NCBI RefSeq assembly: GCF_016612545.1
Contig: NZ_JAENRY010000093.1
Location: forward strand, 1 to 35,302
Direction of reading: 5' to 3'
Source: Streptomyces sp. MBT65
GTDB lineage: Bacteria > Actinomycetota > Actinomycetes > Streptomycetales > Streptomycetaceae
DNA length: 35,302 nucleotides
The position numbers and the translations under genes are program-made. The notes under the pieces were generated by a model. That model did no database searches. It had not been told where the DNA came from and worked only from the letters and a program-made list of their open reading frames with translations. Below are positions 27,901 to 34,640 of the stretch, piece after piece (the first letter of the stretch is position 1; every line of letters begins with the position of its first letter).

Positions 27901-30900
27901 CCGGATCAATGGCCATGACGGTGTCGGGGACGGATGACACGTCCGGGATCGGCAGTGGGTCCCGCGAGAGCGGCAGGCGACGATCGGCCCGGGCGGTACG
28001 CAATGACCAGGCAAGACAGGGAGACTGAGGTGCCCGCGTGAGCTCGCCGAGGGCGAGCTCCAACTGGTCGGCGAACTCCTCTGCGGCTTCGTCGTCCATG
28101 AACGAGCGTTGCCGGAGCAGCACGAGGCGCAGGCCCTCGTCCTCGATAGCCGTGATCGTGAGGGGCACCTTGGCCTCCTCCGGGCATTGCTCGACGGAGG
28201 TCTCACGGACCGTGAGGCCGCCGACCCGCGAGGGCACCTCGAGGTGGTCGAATACGACGTCAACCTGTGCGGCGGAGCGCGGCAGCCCGAGGCGGGCCTG
28301 TAGCGACTCGAGCGGAACGGAGGCACGCTCTCGCAGGTCCTGGAGCTCCTGTGTGATCTGCCGCACCAGTTCGGCGCCTGTGGTCTCGTCCTCCAGCCGC
28401 GCGAGGGCTCGCTGGACGGAGACGAGGCAGCCCACAGTGCGCGTCCACGGGGGCGTCCGGTTCGCGAAGGGCACGCCGACAGACACCTCGTGCTGTCCGC
28501 TTTGGCGCCCCAGGACGACGGCCACCGCAGCGAGCACGAGGGCGGCCACCGTGGTGTCGAGTTCCTGTGCGCGCCGCTTGAGCGCGTCCGCGTCGGTGAT
28601 GCATCGCGTAGTGAGCCCTGCTCCGGTCGCTCCGGGGTCTCCCCATGGCAGTTCCACGCTGGCGTGCAGCGGCCGCGCCCGCCAGAAGGCGAGGTCGTCG
28701 GCGTCGTCACCTGCGTCCAGCGCCTTCCGTTGCTCTGTCGCCCAGGCCAAGGCCGAAGGAGGGGGCGGCGGCAGTGGGCGGCCGGCCAGGAGGGCGTCCA
28801 GTTCCTCAATCAGGACGCGCACCGACCAACCGTCGACTACACGGTGATCCCACGCCAGCTCGACATGTTCGTTCCCACGCCTCACCGTGAACGGCCGACC
28901 CTCCTCAAGGTCGGGGCGTCCTTCCGCGATGACCCATGGCACTCGGCGTTGGCGGCCGTGAGCGTCAGGGCCGAGAGTGGCGAGTCCGGGGTGCCGGTGA
29001 ACGAGCGTGGTGATCGCGGCCTCGACGTCGGCGCCTGGGGGCACGCCGAGGGTGATTGAGACCGGCGGCAGTCCGGACGGGGACATCTGCGCGAGCAGCC
29101 AGAGGCCTTCTTGTTGGAGCGAGAGCGGGGCCTCGTCCGGATCGGGACCGGCTATCGCCGCGCGTGGTGCTCGCACGATGGCCTCAGCCTGGCCTTTGAG
29201 CGTGCCTGCAGCGAGCAGTTCGACCGGGGACACATGGACGCCCATCCGTTCGGAGATCCGCGCTGACAGCTCGACGGCCAGGACGCTCGCGCCGCCTGTC
29301 GCGAAGAAGCTCGCGTCCGTGGATTCGACACGGACGCCGAGGAGGTCGTGCCACAACTCTGCCAGCGTTGTCTCTTCCACGCTCGCAGGTGCCGGTCCGC
29401 TACGAGCGATCCACCGATGGGCTGCGGGAAGGTCTCGGGCCTCCCATGCCTCCCGGCACGCTCCCCGCTGGAGCTTTCCGCTCGTAGTTCGCGGCAGCGC
29501 CCGCCCCCGAAGGATGACCAACTCGTCGGGCTCGAAGGCGAGGGCCAGTCGGAACGCCCTTCGCACCTGCTCGACGATATCGTGTGCAGTGCCGCGCGCT
29601 TCGAGCGCGAGCACGAGCCGCTCGGGTTCTCCGGCTGTGGAGAACGCGCACGCAGCGATGACTCCGTCCACCTCGTGTGCGATCGCTTCGAGGTCGTGCG
29701 GGTGGTGGTTCTCGCCGCGGAGGATCACGAGATCCTTCAAGCGTCCCCGGATGTAGAGCTCGCCGTCGTGGAGGATCCCGAGATCGCCAGTGCGCAACCA
29801 GTTGTCCCGGCCATCATCCGTGCGCAGATTGAAGTTCTCGTTCCCCACCTGCCCGTGGTATCCGCTCGCGACGCTCGGCCCGCGGACCCAAATCTCCCCA
29901 GTGCCCTCGACTGGAGAACCGTCGTGGTCCACGATCACGACCTCCTCCACTGGGTGACCACAACTCACGCCGAGTTCAGTCACCCGGGGTGGTGCGCCGA
30001 CCGGGGATGAGGAAACGAGCAGAGTCGATTCTGCAAGGCCGTAGCAGGGGGTGAATGCCTCGGTCCGGAAGCCGAGGTCGGCGAAGGCGCGGGGAAAGCG
30101 TTCAAGGGTTCGGGCTGAGATCGGTTCCGAGCCGGTGAAGGCTACTCGCCACCGGCTGAGGTCTATGCCTTCGAGCCGTTCTGGGTCCACCCTGTCGGCG
30201 CACCAGGCGTAGCCGAAGTCGGGGCCTCCGCTTGTGGTGACGCCGAAGTCGGAGATCGCTCGAAGCCACGCGTCCGGGTGGCGCACAAAATGCTCGGGGG
30301 CCATCAAGACGGTATGCAGGCCCATGCGCAGGGGATGGAGGAGAGTGCCAACCAGGCCCATGTCGTGAAACAGGGGGAGCCACCCGGCGACCACATCGGT
30401 CTCGTGCTGGTCGAAGGCCCGCTGTATGACGGTGAGGTTCGCGTCGATATTCGCGGTGCGGACACAGACACCCTTCGGGTCAGATGTCGAGCCGGAGGTG
30501 TACTGCAGCACCGCGAGGTCCGCGGGCTCAACACGCAAGTCGGGTTCTCGCTCCAGGTCCGGGAGTACCGCGCCGGGGATCGAGTTCCGACTGAAAGAGA
30601 GCGTGGTTCCAGCATCCTTGGCGATCTGCTGTAGGCGAGCTCCAGTACGCGTCCCGGGATTGGCCGGGGCCGGAACCGCGACGCGACCGGCGAGGAGCAC
30701 TCCGACGAGCGCCACAACGAGTTCCTCGCTCGTCGGCAGCGCCACAAGGACCCGATCACCCGGGGATGTCGCCGCACGAACCTGGCTGGCCACGCTGCCC
30801 GCACGGCGGAAGAGCTCGCCGCGGGCGAGGGTCTGTGGCTCGGAATCAGGGACGATGAAGGTGACGGCAGGCGCATCGGGACAGTTCTCAGCGTGAGCCC

Positions 30901-30922
30901 GGGCCTGGTTCAGAAACGTCAC
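21959..30922 (-). CDS. NRPS-A: FAAL-ACP-C-A-PCP-Cy-A(Cys)-PCP-E
   Basis: A 2987-residue loading and early-elongation synthetase. Order: fatty acyl-AMP ligase (1-500; YTSGSTSDPKG, GWLPLFHDMGLVG); ACP (S546); C (597-970, with HRVVDG at H693 and the preceding His replaced by Asp); A1 (1005-1470); PCP (S1521); Cy (1580-2000, intact D1711/D1716 in DAWVCDAWS, GDFT later); A2 (2015-2505); PCP (S2551); epimerase (2600-2960, HHTVVD from 2696, GRTVGWLTAL). By hand the A2 pocket reads D-L-W-N-M-S-L-I-W, one change from the cysteine code. A1 reads D-M-R-H-F-A-F-Q-T, which I cannot assign; its Arg and His could suit an acidic substrate. It should make acyl-X1-Cys, cyclise the Cys to a thiazoline and set its D form. 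I chose GTG 30922: GGAGG lies 5 bases upstream and it overlaps the thioesterase stop as GTGA. Confidence 0.95.
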   Translation of the reverse strand: MTFLNQARAHAENCPDAPAVTFIVPDSEPQTLARGELFRRAGSVASQVRAATSPGDRVLVALPTSEELVVALVGVLLAGRVAVPAPANPGTRTGARLQQIAKDAGTTLSFSRNSIPGAVLPDLEREPDLRVEPADLAVLQYTSGSTSDPKGVCVRTANIDANLTVIQRAFDQHETDVVAGWLPLFHDMGLVGTLLHPLRMGLHTVLMAPEHFVRHPDAWLRAISDFGVTTSGGPDFGYAWCADRVDPERLEGIDLSRWRVAFTGSEPISARTLERFPRAFADLGFRTEAFTPCYGLAESTLLVSSSPVGAPPRVTELGVSCGHPVEEVVIVDHDGSPVEGTGEIWVRGPSVASGYHGQVGNENFNLRTDDGRDNWLRTGDLGILHDGELYIRGRLKDLVILRGENHHPHDLEAIAHEVDGVIAACAFSTAGEPERLVLALEARGTAHDIVEQVRRAFRLALAFEPDELVILRGRALPRTTSGKLQRGACREAWEARDLPAAHRWIARSGPAPASVEETTLAELWHDLLGVRVESTDASFFATGGASVLAVELSARISERMGVHVSPVELLAAGTLKGQAEAIVRAPRAAIAGPDPDEAPLSLQQEGLWLLAQMSPSGLPPVSITLGVPPGADVEAAITTLVHRHPGLATLGPDAHGRQRRVPWVIAEGRPDLEEGRPFTVRRGNEHVELAWDHRVVDGWSVRVLIEELDALLAGRPLPPPPPSALAWATEQRKALDAGDDADDLAFWRARPLHASVELPWGDPGATGAGLTTRCITDADALKRRAQELDTTVAALVLAAVAVVLGRQSGQHEVSVGVPFANRTPPWTRTVGCLVSVQRALARLEDETTGAELVRQITQELQDLRERASVPLESLQARLGLPRSAAQVDVVFDHLEVPSRVGGLTVRETSVEQCPEEAKVPLTITAIEDEGLRLVLLRQRSFMDDEAAEEFADQLELALGELTRAPQSPCLAWSLRTARADRRLPLSRDPLPIPDVSSVPDTVMAIDPDRLAIRSGQTAWTYGQLHARALQVAGTLQTAGVRPGDVVGVLGSASFDTVAAALGTMVAGGVVLHLDRRLPPGRLTLMVREAEARVVVRAEGHHPRDTELGTIVEIGVDVGYLVPVSPGAPAYIVFSTGSTSTPKAIVGTHRGIAHFLGWQRQEFEVGGEDRFVLLTNLAFDMALRDIWLPLTAGGVLHLLDDPADLGGDNVVPLLAAQGVTRLHLVPTLARSWLATTAQTPLPALRNVFFAGEPLSDTLVTRFREHFPGDYEVLNFYGPSETTQTKIFFRVPEAPEPGVQPIGRPLPQTAITLLNGAGVPCGLGEPGEIVIRTPFATNGYANEPAAQAERFVPDPLGSNQTAYRSGDLGRMRLDGVIEILGRGDRQVKVHGVAVDPAEVADLLSGLPGVSQAAVRAESSTDADHCLVAWFVADRPWSSLREELADRLPAALIPERAMACATLPVHPNGKVDLRALPALADEVSVTAEPPKDALETAVLEAWRTTLGQPELDMNADFFLHGGHSLKALELAATLKRALGRNVPLTEILQSRTPRELASRRLSSADESSVAVPALVHAPDDAYEPFPMTPVQEAYWVGRQDFLELGGAAAQTYRELRCAPDLDLPRLERAFQLLVERHPSLRTLATEDGRQHVLRQAPPFQIVAQDLRDDPDPEARVRAWRREMGHRVRPLEEWPLIEVRASILPQEVRLHVGLDAWVCDAWSRVLLIDELRELYDEPSRELAPLGLTFRDYVLSVEGAPKDADLDWWRAELDNLPTAPRLPLAQRTGAGFTRRHGRLDAEEWSVFQRHAGTSGVTPSAALLAAFGWVLARWSAEDRLALNVTVFRRLPIHPDVGHLLGDFTSVLPHTMNARWDNFHGHARDVQARLWQELAHGSVSGVHLTRELARRNGRLDAVGLPVVFTSALTTPDLGREFDWSWLGELVHGISQTPQVWLDLQVYEHRGELHYNWDAVEEMFEPGVLDALFEAWCGVLRALVEEPWEESAPDLLPETQRLLQDRTNATDAPVVSETLVDGVLTALARTPDAPAVIDGDRILSFAQLVEEAEAVAAVVLDKQVPRGGLVAIVVPHGWRQAVAALGVLLAGAAYVPVEASQPAERIQRILAEAAPACVLQVGGSWPDGIDLEHLSTARRRRLPRAHDTAYVIYTSGSTGRPKGVVIRHEAAVNTLVDIGQRMAFDSTDRALALSHLAFDLSVWDLFGTWRVGAAVVYPADRNDPAAWASAAHTHEVRVWNSVPALAQMLADALEADPDLPVPELRTFMLSGDWIPLPLPKRLRAIAPEATVWSLGGATEASIWSIAYRIREVDEGWKSIPYGRPLANQTVEVLDDRLRPCPVHVTGRLFIGGRGLADGYWRDTARTAERFMDREGERLYDTGDLGRWLPDGNIEILGRADTQVKIRGYRVELGEIEHTLEALPGVERAAVIVTGDPQGDRRLVGFVVPCTDGVSEEALRRDLSEKLPDHMVPHAWALVDALPLSANGKVDRAALETRIPAAPPLSPPSLTPADSHVLAQAWAEVLGAPPAGPTANFFAAGGDSVTWLRVCAQVSRTGWRLPAAAIAQEATFESLCTHLSPPAMPSPVAEGPTPPAPMRTWLESRGLPTHFNQGVLLRLLRPLDTEALDKALAAVVESHPTLGATLDGGRGGHVLEHGDEIETACRGFDAAGALFRATVLPGHLLLCAHHTVVDAQSWRVIVGDIEEALDAFESDREPALAPESTAYSTWCRAVAELPVPATVPPIPSAAATGTERDTRVTKQALVPGTERLRAALDRLRCTEEEMLVAAAAWANGSVTNRWDVEVERHGRMLGALDLGRTVGWLTALIPLALEAGSPTDVLVQVKTHLRDLLEGGLALAAAYARTGHSAALVINPLGVLGDEASSRFELVRDPELQLRDPGFPRANERRVTLYTIAGTLQAELNHRDDASEWLKALETALDEFLEAPGITAASAVDFPQSGLPDDELRALLADLESTDD

Positions 30923-31656
30923 GAAAGCCTCCAGAGGCATGTGCTTAAGACCTGGTCCGCGACGGCCGGGTCCTCCAGAACCGCCATGTGTGCTCCGGGA
31001 TGACGGAACAGTCGCGTTGTGCCATGTGTGTGGCTGGCCCAACGGTGGAGCCCAGCATCATCGAGGTCGTCATCAGTACCGGCGAAGACGAACAAGGGGA
31101 CGTCGAGCGGAACGCCCGTTTGCGTCGGGAAGCTGTCAACCAGCGCAAGATCACCCCGGAGCGCAGGCAGGAAGATCGAAAGGAACTCCGGCTCGTTCAG
31201 GATCTCTGGGGGGACGGCGCCCCAGCGCCGGTTCACTGCCTTCGCCAGCTCGCGATCGGGCAGACGCAGGAGATCGTCGTGCGATCGAGTCCTACTCGGG
31301 GCGGTCTCTCCCGAGACCACGAGCGCGCGGACCATACCGGGGAGTGCGGTGCACACGCCGTAAGCGAGGAGCGCGCCCAGGCTGTGTCCGAACACCACGA
31401 GCGGTAGCGGCGGCAGCGCACGAAGCGCCCCGGCCAACGCGGCGACCGCTTCTGTTGCCGACGTCAGCGGGGACTCACCGAGCCGGGTCTCGCGTCCGGG
31501 CAGTCGTGCCACGCGTAGCTCGACATCGCCAGGCAGACGCGATTGCCAGCCGAACCAGGCCGCTGTGCCGCTGCCCGCGTGAGGTAGCACCAGAAGTCGC
31601 CTGGCTGGACTCGCAGTCGTCGTTGGCGCGGCCGGCAACCAAACATCCGGGGTCAC
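30919..31656 (-). CDS. type II thioesterase
   Basis: The 245-residue alpha/beta-hydrolase is the free-standing thioesterase type that clears wrongly loaded or stalled groups from carrier-protein arms. It starts with LLVLPHAGSGTAAW (oxyanion region), has the nucleophile S92 in GHSLGA, an acid near D195 (FAGTDDD) and the catalytic H223 (PGAHMAV). With an R domain ending NRPS-B, this enzyme is unlikely to release the main product; editing is the better guess. The GTG at 31656 overlaps the mutase stop by 4 bases, with GGGAGG just upstream. Its own stop overlaps the GTG chosen for NRPS-A. Confidence 0.95.
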   Translation of the reverse strand: MTPDVWLPAAPTTTASPARRLLVLPHAGSGTAAWFGWQSRLPGDVELRVARLPGRETRLGESPLTSATEAVAALAGALRALPPLPLVVFGHSLGALLAYGVCTALPGMVRALVVSGETAPSRTRSHDDLLRLPDRELAKAVNRRWGAVPPEILNEPEFLSIFLPALRGDLALVDSFPTQTGVPLDVPLFVFAGTDDDLDDAGLHRWASHTHGTTRLFRHPGAHMAVLEDPAVADQVLSTCLWRLS

Positions 31657-33494
31657 CCTGCCTCCCGTTGGCGGGTCACTAGATCAAGCGGCCACGTTGT
31701 GCGCTCCCGAGTCGTGCGGAGCACGTCTTCGGCTACAAGGCGCCACGCCTCGGCACGCGGGACACCGGCCACCGCGAGACGTTCCTTCATGCGGTCGGCC
31801 TCGAAGGCGATAACCTCGGGTGGCAGTCGCAGGGCGCCAGAGTCGAGAATGCGCACGGCGCCAGTGAGGTCCCGCGCGGTGATCACCCGCCCGGCATTGA
31901 ACTTGCTCGGGGAGAACGGCACGTCCAGGTATCCGCGGGCGAAGGCTTGCTCGACACAGGCGCCCACGTCCCCCGGGCGGAGGGAGAGCACGGTCTGCAG
32001 GAGCGAACGGACCGACGCCTCGATGCGTTGCGCCTCTGCCTCGTCCCAGAGGTACGAAGAACTGTCGGCTTGGGCCAGTCCTTGGCCAGCCAGGGCCAGT
32101 CCTCGCGCGTTGTCGCTGACATCGGGGATACGCGTCGCCTCGCAAGGCGTCTTCACGACTACCCGGTCTGCCCCGGCTAATGCTGCCGTGTGGGCGGATG
32201 CCTGGATCAATGCCTCGGCGTCATCTGGGTGTGTCGGGAAGGCGCCCATGTACTGGTGAAATACCGTGGCGACGCGCACATCGCCCCCGGCTCCGAGCAG
32301 TTCCCGGCCCAACGACCCCATGACGCGAACAGCGGCCACGTCCTGAGCACGGCAACCCTGTTCGGCGTAAGCCAGCGACACCGAACGGACACCGGACTCG
32401 ACCGCGAGCAGCCCCTCCAACAGGTTTGTGGTGATAGCCACACACGGTGGGACGAGGGTGGCAGTCAGCGTGCCGAAGAACTCGCGGTCGAGGATGACAC
32501 CGAGCTCAGCGTATCGGCCTGTGAGCCGGTCGACATACCTCCACCGGTCGATCGACACTGCGAGCGGGAGTTCCGCGTAGTAGGGGATGTTGTAGCAGAT
32601 CGCCCCACCCTCGAAGGCGGTCACTCCGCCGGCATAACTCAGTTCGGCCAGCAGCCGTGGATCCCGGGCGCTGTGGCGCGTCTGCAGAGGCACAGGACAT
32701 TCCGCGCTGATCTGCCTAAGAATTTCGACGCCGTGATTCACAACTGGGAATCCGTTCAACTGCCCTTGGTTGGACAGAACATGCTCCGCCTCCGTGTAGC
32801 GTCCGTCCCGGGTCAGCGAGTCGACTTGGAAAGACAGCACGTCGGCCCCGGCGGCATGGAGATGCGCGAAGAGACGCTGCTGATCCCCGCGTCCACGCAC
32901 GCCGGAACGAGGATGGAGCAAGACGCGAGGAGAGCTTTCATGCAGTTCCGCAAGCGATGGTCGGCCTGCGAGCACGCAAGCGTTATCCTCGATGTCCCGC
33001 GCGGCTTCGCCGGTCGGCCATTGGGCGAGAACCGCGTCCCTGCCCTCAACGATCGGCTCCGAGCGGCGGCTCGGCGGAGCCACGTTGCCTGCTCGACGGG
33101 GAGTGCGGCTGGCGAGGTCTTCGCGTAGCGCGGCGACAACTTCGTCCACCTCAACGAAGGTGCTGTAGACACGGGTGAAGCCGAGGGCAAGGAGTTTCTC
33201 GGTATCTCCGGTGAGAGTCGGATGTCCGCCCAGATACCACACACAGTTTCCTGGAAGAGCAGGCACCTCGTGCAGGTAATGCTCTGCGTGGCCATCCATG
33301 TTTGAAACGAGCACCGCATCGCAGTCGTTTGCTACGGCAGCGAACCGTTCAAAGTCATTCTGGATCCCGAGGTCGAGGATCTCAAATCCCCTTGCGACCA
33401 AGGCGCGTTTGAGCACGAACAGCCCGACAGAATGTGAATCGGCGCCGAGCCCCCCGATTGCAAGCGTCGCGCTCACGCGGCCTATGTCTAGCAC
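31653..33494 (-). CDS. fused glutamate mutase (methylaspartate mutase), S+E subunits
   Basis: The 613-residue protein joins two parts that are usually separate genes. Residues 1 to about 145 are the cobalamin-binding S subunit, with DSHSVG (D19, H21, G24) supplying the B12 lower-ligand motif DxHxxG. After a linker, residues of about 215-613 are the E (epsilon) catalytic barrel, including LLHPRSGVRGRGD, FQVDSLTRDG and FEGGAICYNIPY. The enzyme uses adenosylcobalamin to turn glutamate into threo-3-methylaspartate. In antibiotic clusters this supplies methylaspartate for peptides or starter units. I chose GTG 33494 because GGAG lies 6 bases upstream and it starts close to the first beta strand; the frame stays open 180 bases further without a better site. 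It is the first gene of the operon. Confidence 0.93.
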   Translation of the reverse strand: MLDIGRVSATLAIGGLGADSHSVGLFVLKRALVARGFEILDLGIQNDFERFAAVANDCDAVLVSNMDGHAEHYLHEVPALPGNCVWYLGGHPTLTGDTEKLLALGFTRVYSTFVEVDEVVAALREDLASRTPRRAGNVAPPSRRSEPIVEGRDAVLAQWPTGEAARDIEDNACVLAGRPSLAELHESSPRVLLHPRSGVRGRGDQQRLFAHLHAAGADVLSFQVDSLTRDGRYTEAEHVLSNQGQLNGFPVVNHGVEILRQISAECPVPLQTRHSARDPRLLAELSYAGGVTAFEGGAICYNIPYYAELPLAVSIDRWRYVDRLTGRYAELGVILDREFFGTLTATLVPPCVAITTNLLEGLLAVESGVRSVSLAYAEQGCRAQDVAAVRVMGSLGRELLGAGGDVRVATVFHQYMGAFPTHPDDAEALIQASAHTAALAGADRVVVKTPCEATRIPDVSDNARGLALAGQGLAQADSSSYLWDEAEAQRIEASVRSLLQTVLSLRPGDVGACVEQAFARGYLDVPFSPSKFNAGRVITARDLTGAVRILDSGALRLPPEVIAFEADRMKERLAVAGVPRAEAWRLVAEDVLRTTRERTTWPLDLVTRQREAG

Positions 33495-33785
33495 GTGCGA
33501 CTCCAATCGATGGTCACTCTCAATGGTCGAGAATCCGCGTTGGTCCTGACCGGAAGATGCCTGTCTTGATCGTCTTGCAAGGTCCTGCCCAACAGTTCGA
33601 CACCCCGGAACGTGACTCACGTCACTTCCGTGTATAGCGAGACCCGCGTTGGCCTGGTTGGCCGGTTGGAGCACCCGCAGCGGTGAGCCTATGCACAGAG
33701 GTCGCGGACCAGCGGGCCGTTTGACTCAACGGGATGGACCTTGGCCGAGCCCCGCCCATTGGGTGCAGGTCACTCGAACCAGCAA
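33495..33785. other. upstream region of the NRPS operon, no clear gene
   Basis: This stretch should hold the operon promoter. I could not find a convincing -35/-10 pair; a TAGGCT on the minus strand (near 33690) has no good -35 partner at 17 bases. The only clear structure is the imperfect palindrome at 33606-33630. Confidence 0.5.
33606..33630. promoter_or_regulatory. imperfect palindrome, possible operator
   Basis: The arms are CGGAA-c-GTGAC and GTCAC-TTCCG around a TCAC centre, giving 10 paired bases per arm with one bulged C. It lies about 110 bases upstream of the mutase start in the presumed promoter region. A dimeric regulator could bind here; no regulator is assigned. It could also form a leader hairpin. 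Confidence 0.4.
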
Positions 33786-33917
33786 CTAGAGGTGCTCCTC
33801 GGTTAGAAACTGATCCAATTTCAACTCGTTTATCCCATCACGGATCTCGCCATCCCCTGATCCTGTCGACTCGATATGCGGCTTCAACTCTGCTCGATCT
33901 ACTGCGAGTTGGCACAT
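33786..33917 (-). CDS. small open frame, 43 codons, uncertain
   Basis: An ATG at 33917 opens a frame ending in TAG at 33786. The peptide starts MCQLAVDRAELKPHIESTGS and ends ELKLDQFLTEEHL. It is acidic and hydrophilic, with no signal sequence and no recognised family. There is no good ribosome site before the ATG. The same frame runs open upstream through the end of the regulator gene in another frame, so it may instead be the shifted remainder of that regulator. It lies between the regulator and the NRPS operon, same strand. Confidence 0.25.
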   Translation of the reverse strand: MCQLAVDRAELKPHIESTGSGDGEIRDGINELKLDQFLTEEHL

Positions 33918-33930
33918 CACGCCAGTGATA

Positions 33931-34431
33931 TCACGCAGGCAATACTGCACTCGGCGAGGTTGCGGGCCTGCAGGGCAGGCCGAGGCCAGCAGCGACTCCG
34001 CCGGCCAGAGTCGAGTCGACCTGCGGCCACAGGATCAAGCCAGCGAGTTCGAGTGGGACCTGCAAGCCATCAAGCAGGCAGACGATCTTGTCGATATTGG
34101 TCAGGCGACGCGCACCCGATTCCAGCATCGATAAGAACGGCTGACTCAGCCCGGTTAGCGTGCTCATGTCATCCTGTCGCAGGTGCCCGAGGGCACGTAC
34201 CAGGGTGCAGAGTCTTCCGAAGTCCCGCTCGGCTAGAGCTAACCGGACTTCTGGCACGTCCCAGACTTGCTCGGGTACGCGGAGGGTCGCCGGTGTCGTC
34301 GCGTGCCGCCCTCGGAGGCAGGCGCTGCAGTATGCCTCCTGGTTGTATCTGCTCAGTTGGCAGTCGCACTCGCTGCAGCGGCGCGTGCGCGTGGTAGTCC
34401 CGGGTCCCTCGGCGGTGCGCGGTCCTGACAC
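33931..34431 (-). CDS. short XRE-type regulator, probably C-terminally truncated
   Basis: The 166-residue protein begins with a zinc-ribbon-like region having C19, C22, C35 and C38 (CSEC and CSAC pairs). A helix-turn-helix of the XRE type follows at about residues 82-130 (LRQDDMSTLTGLSQPFLSML, then a recognition-helix partner and LTNIDKIVCLLDGL). Streptomyces proteins with this start are usually 400 or more residues with a TPR-like ligand domain, which is missing here. GTG 34431 is chosen because AAGGAG lies 9 bases upstream; an extension to 34575 has low-complexity sequence and no support. It could control the NRPS operon next door, or be a decayed relic. The tail after about residue 138 looks unlike the family. 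Confidence 0.7.
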   Translation of the reverse strand: MSGPRTAEGPGTTTRTRRCSECDCQLSRYNQEAYCSACLRGRHATTPATLRVPEQVWDVPEVRLALAERDFGRLCTLVRALGHLRQDDMSTLTGLSQPFLSMLESGARRLTNIDKIVCLLDGLQVPLELAGLILWPQVDSTLAGGVAAGLGLPCRPATSPSAVLPA

Positions 34432-34581
34432 GGGTATCCACTCCTTGGTGACCTGGCGCCGGTGCTGTGCGCTGCGACGGCCACAGGAGCCGGTCAGCGT
34501 CTGACCGTTCCCATTCGTGGCCGTACGGTGGTTCACCAGCGCAGTTGGTGGTGCATCAAGGCTGGCGCCAGTCAAAGCGAA

Positions 34582-34606
34582 GGACCCGGACAGTCTGTCC
34601 GGGTCC
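34582..34606 (-). terminator. strong terminator after the flavoprotein gene
   Basis: GGACCCGGACA (34582-34592) and TGTCCGGGTCC (34596-34606) form a perfect 11-base stem with a 3-base loop, 35 bases after the flavoprotein stop. A T-rich run sits on the plus-strand side, so it may work in both directions. It separates flavoprotein transcription from the XRE gene. Confidence 0.85.
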
Positions 34607-34640
34607 GATTTTCCGCGTAGTGAAGGTTATTGATGTAGCG

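Noticed and set aside
33925..33934. Perfect 10-base palindrome GTGATATCAC
   Set aside because: It is short and overlaps the end of the regulator gene, so it could easily be chance; no second copy was noticed.
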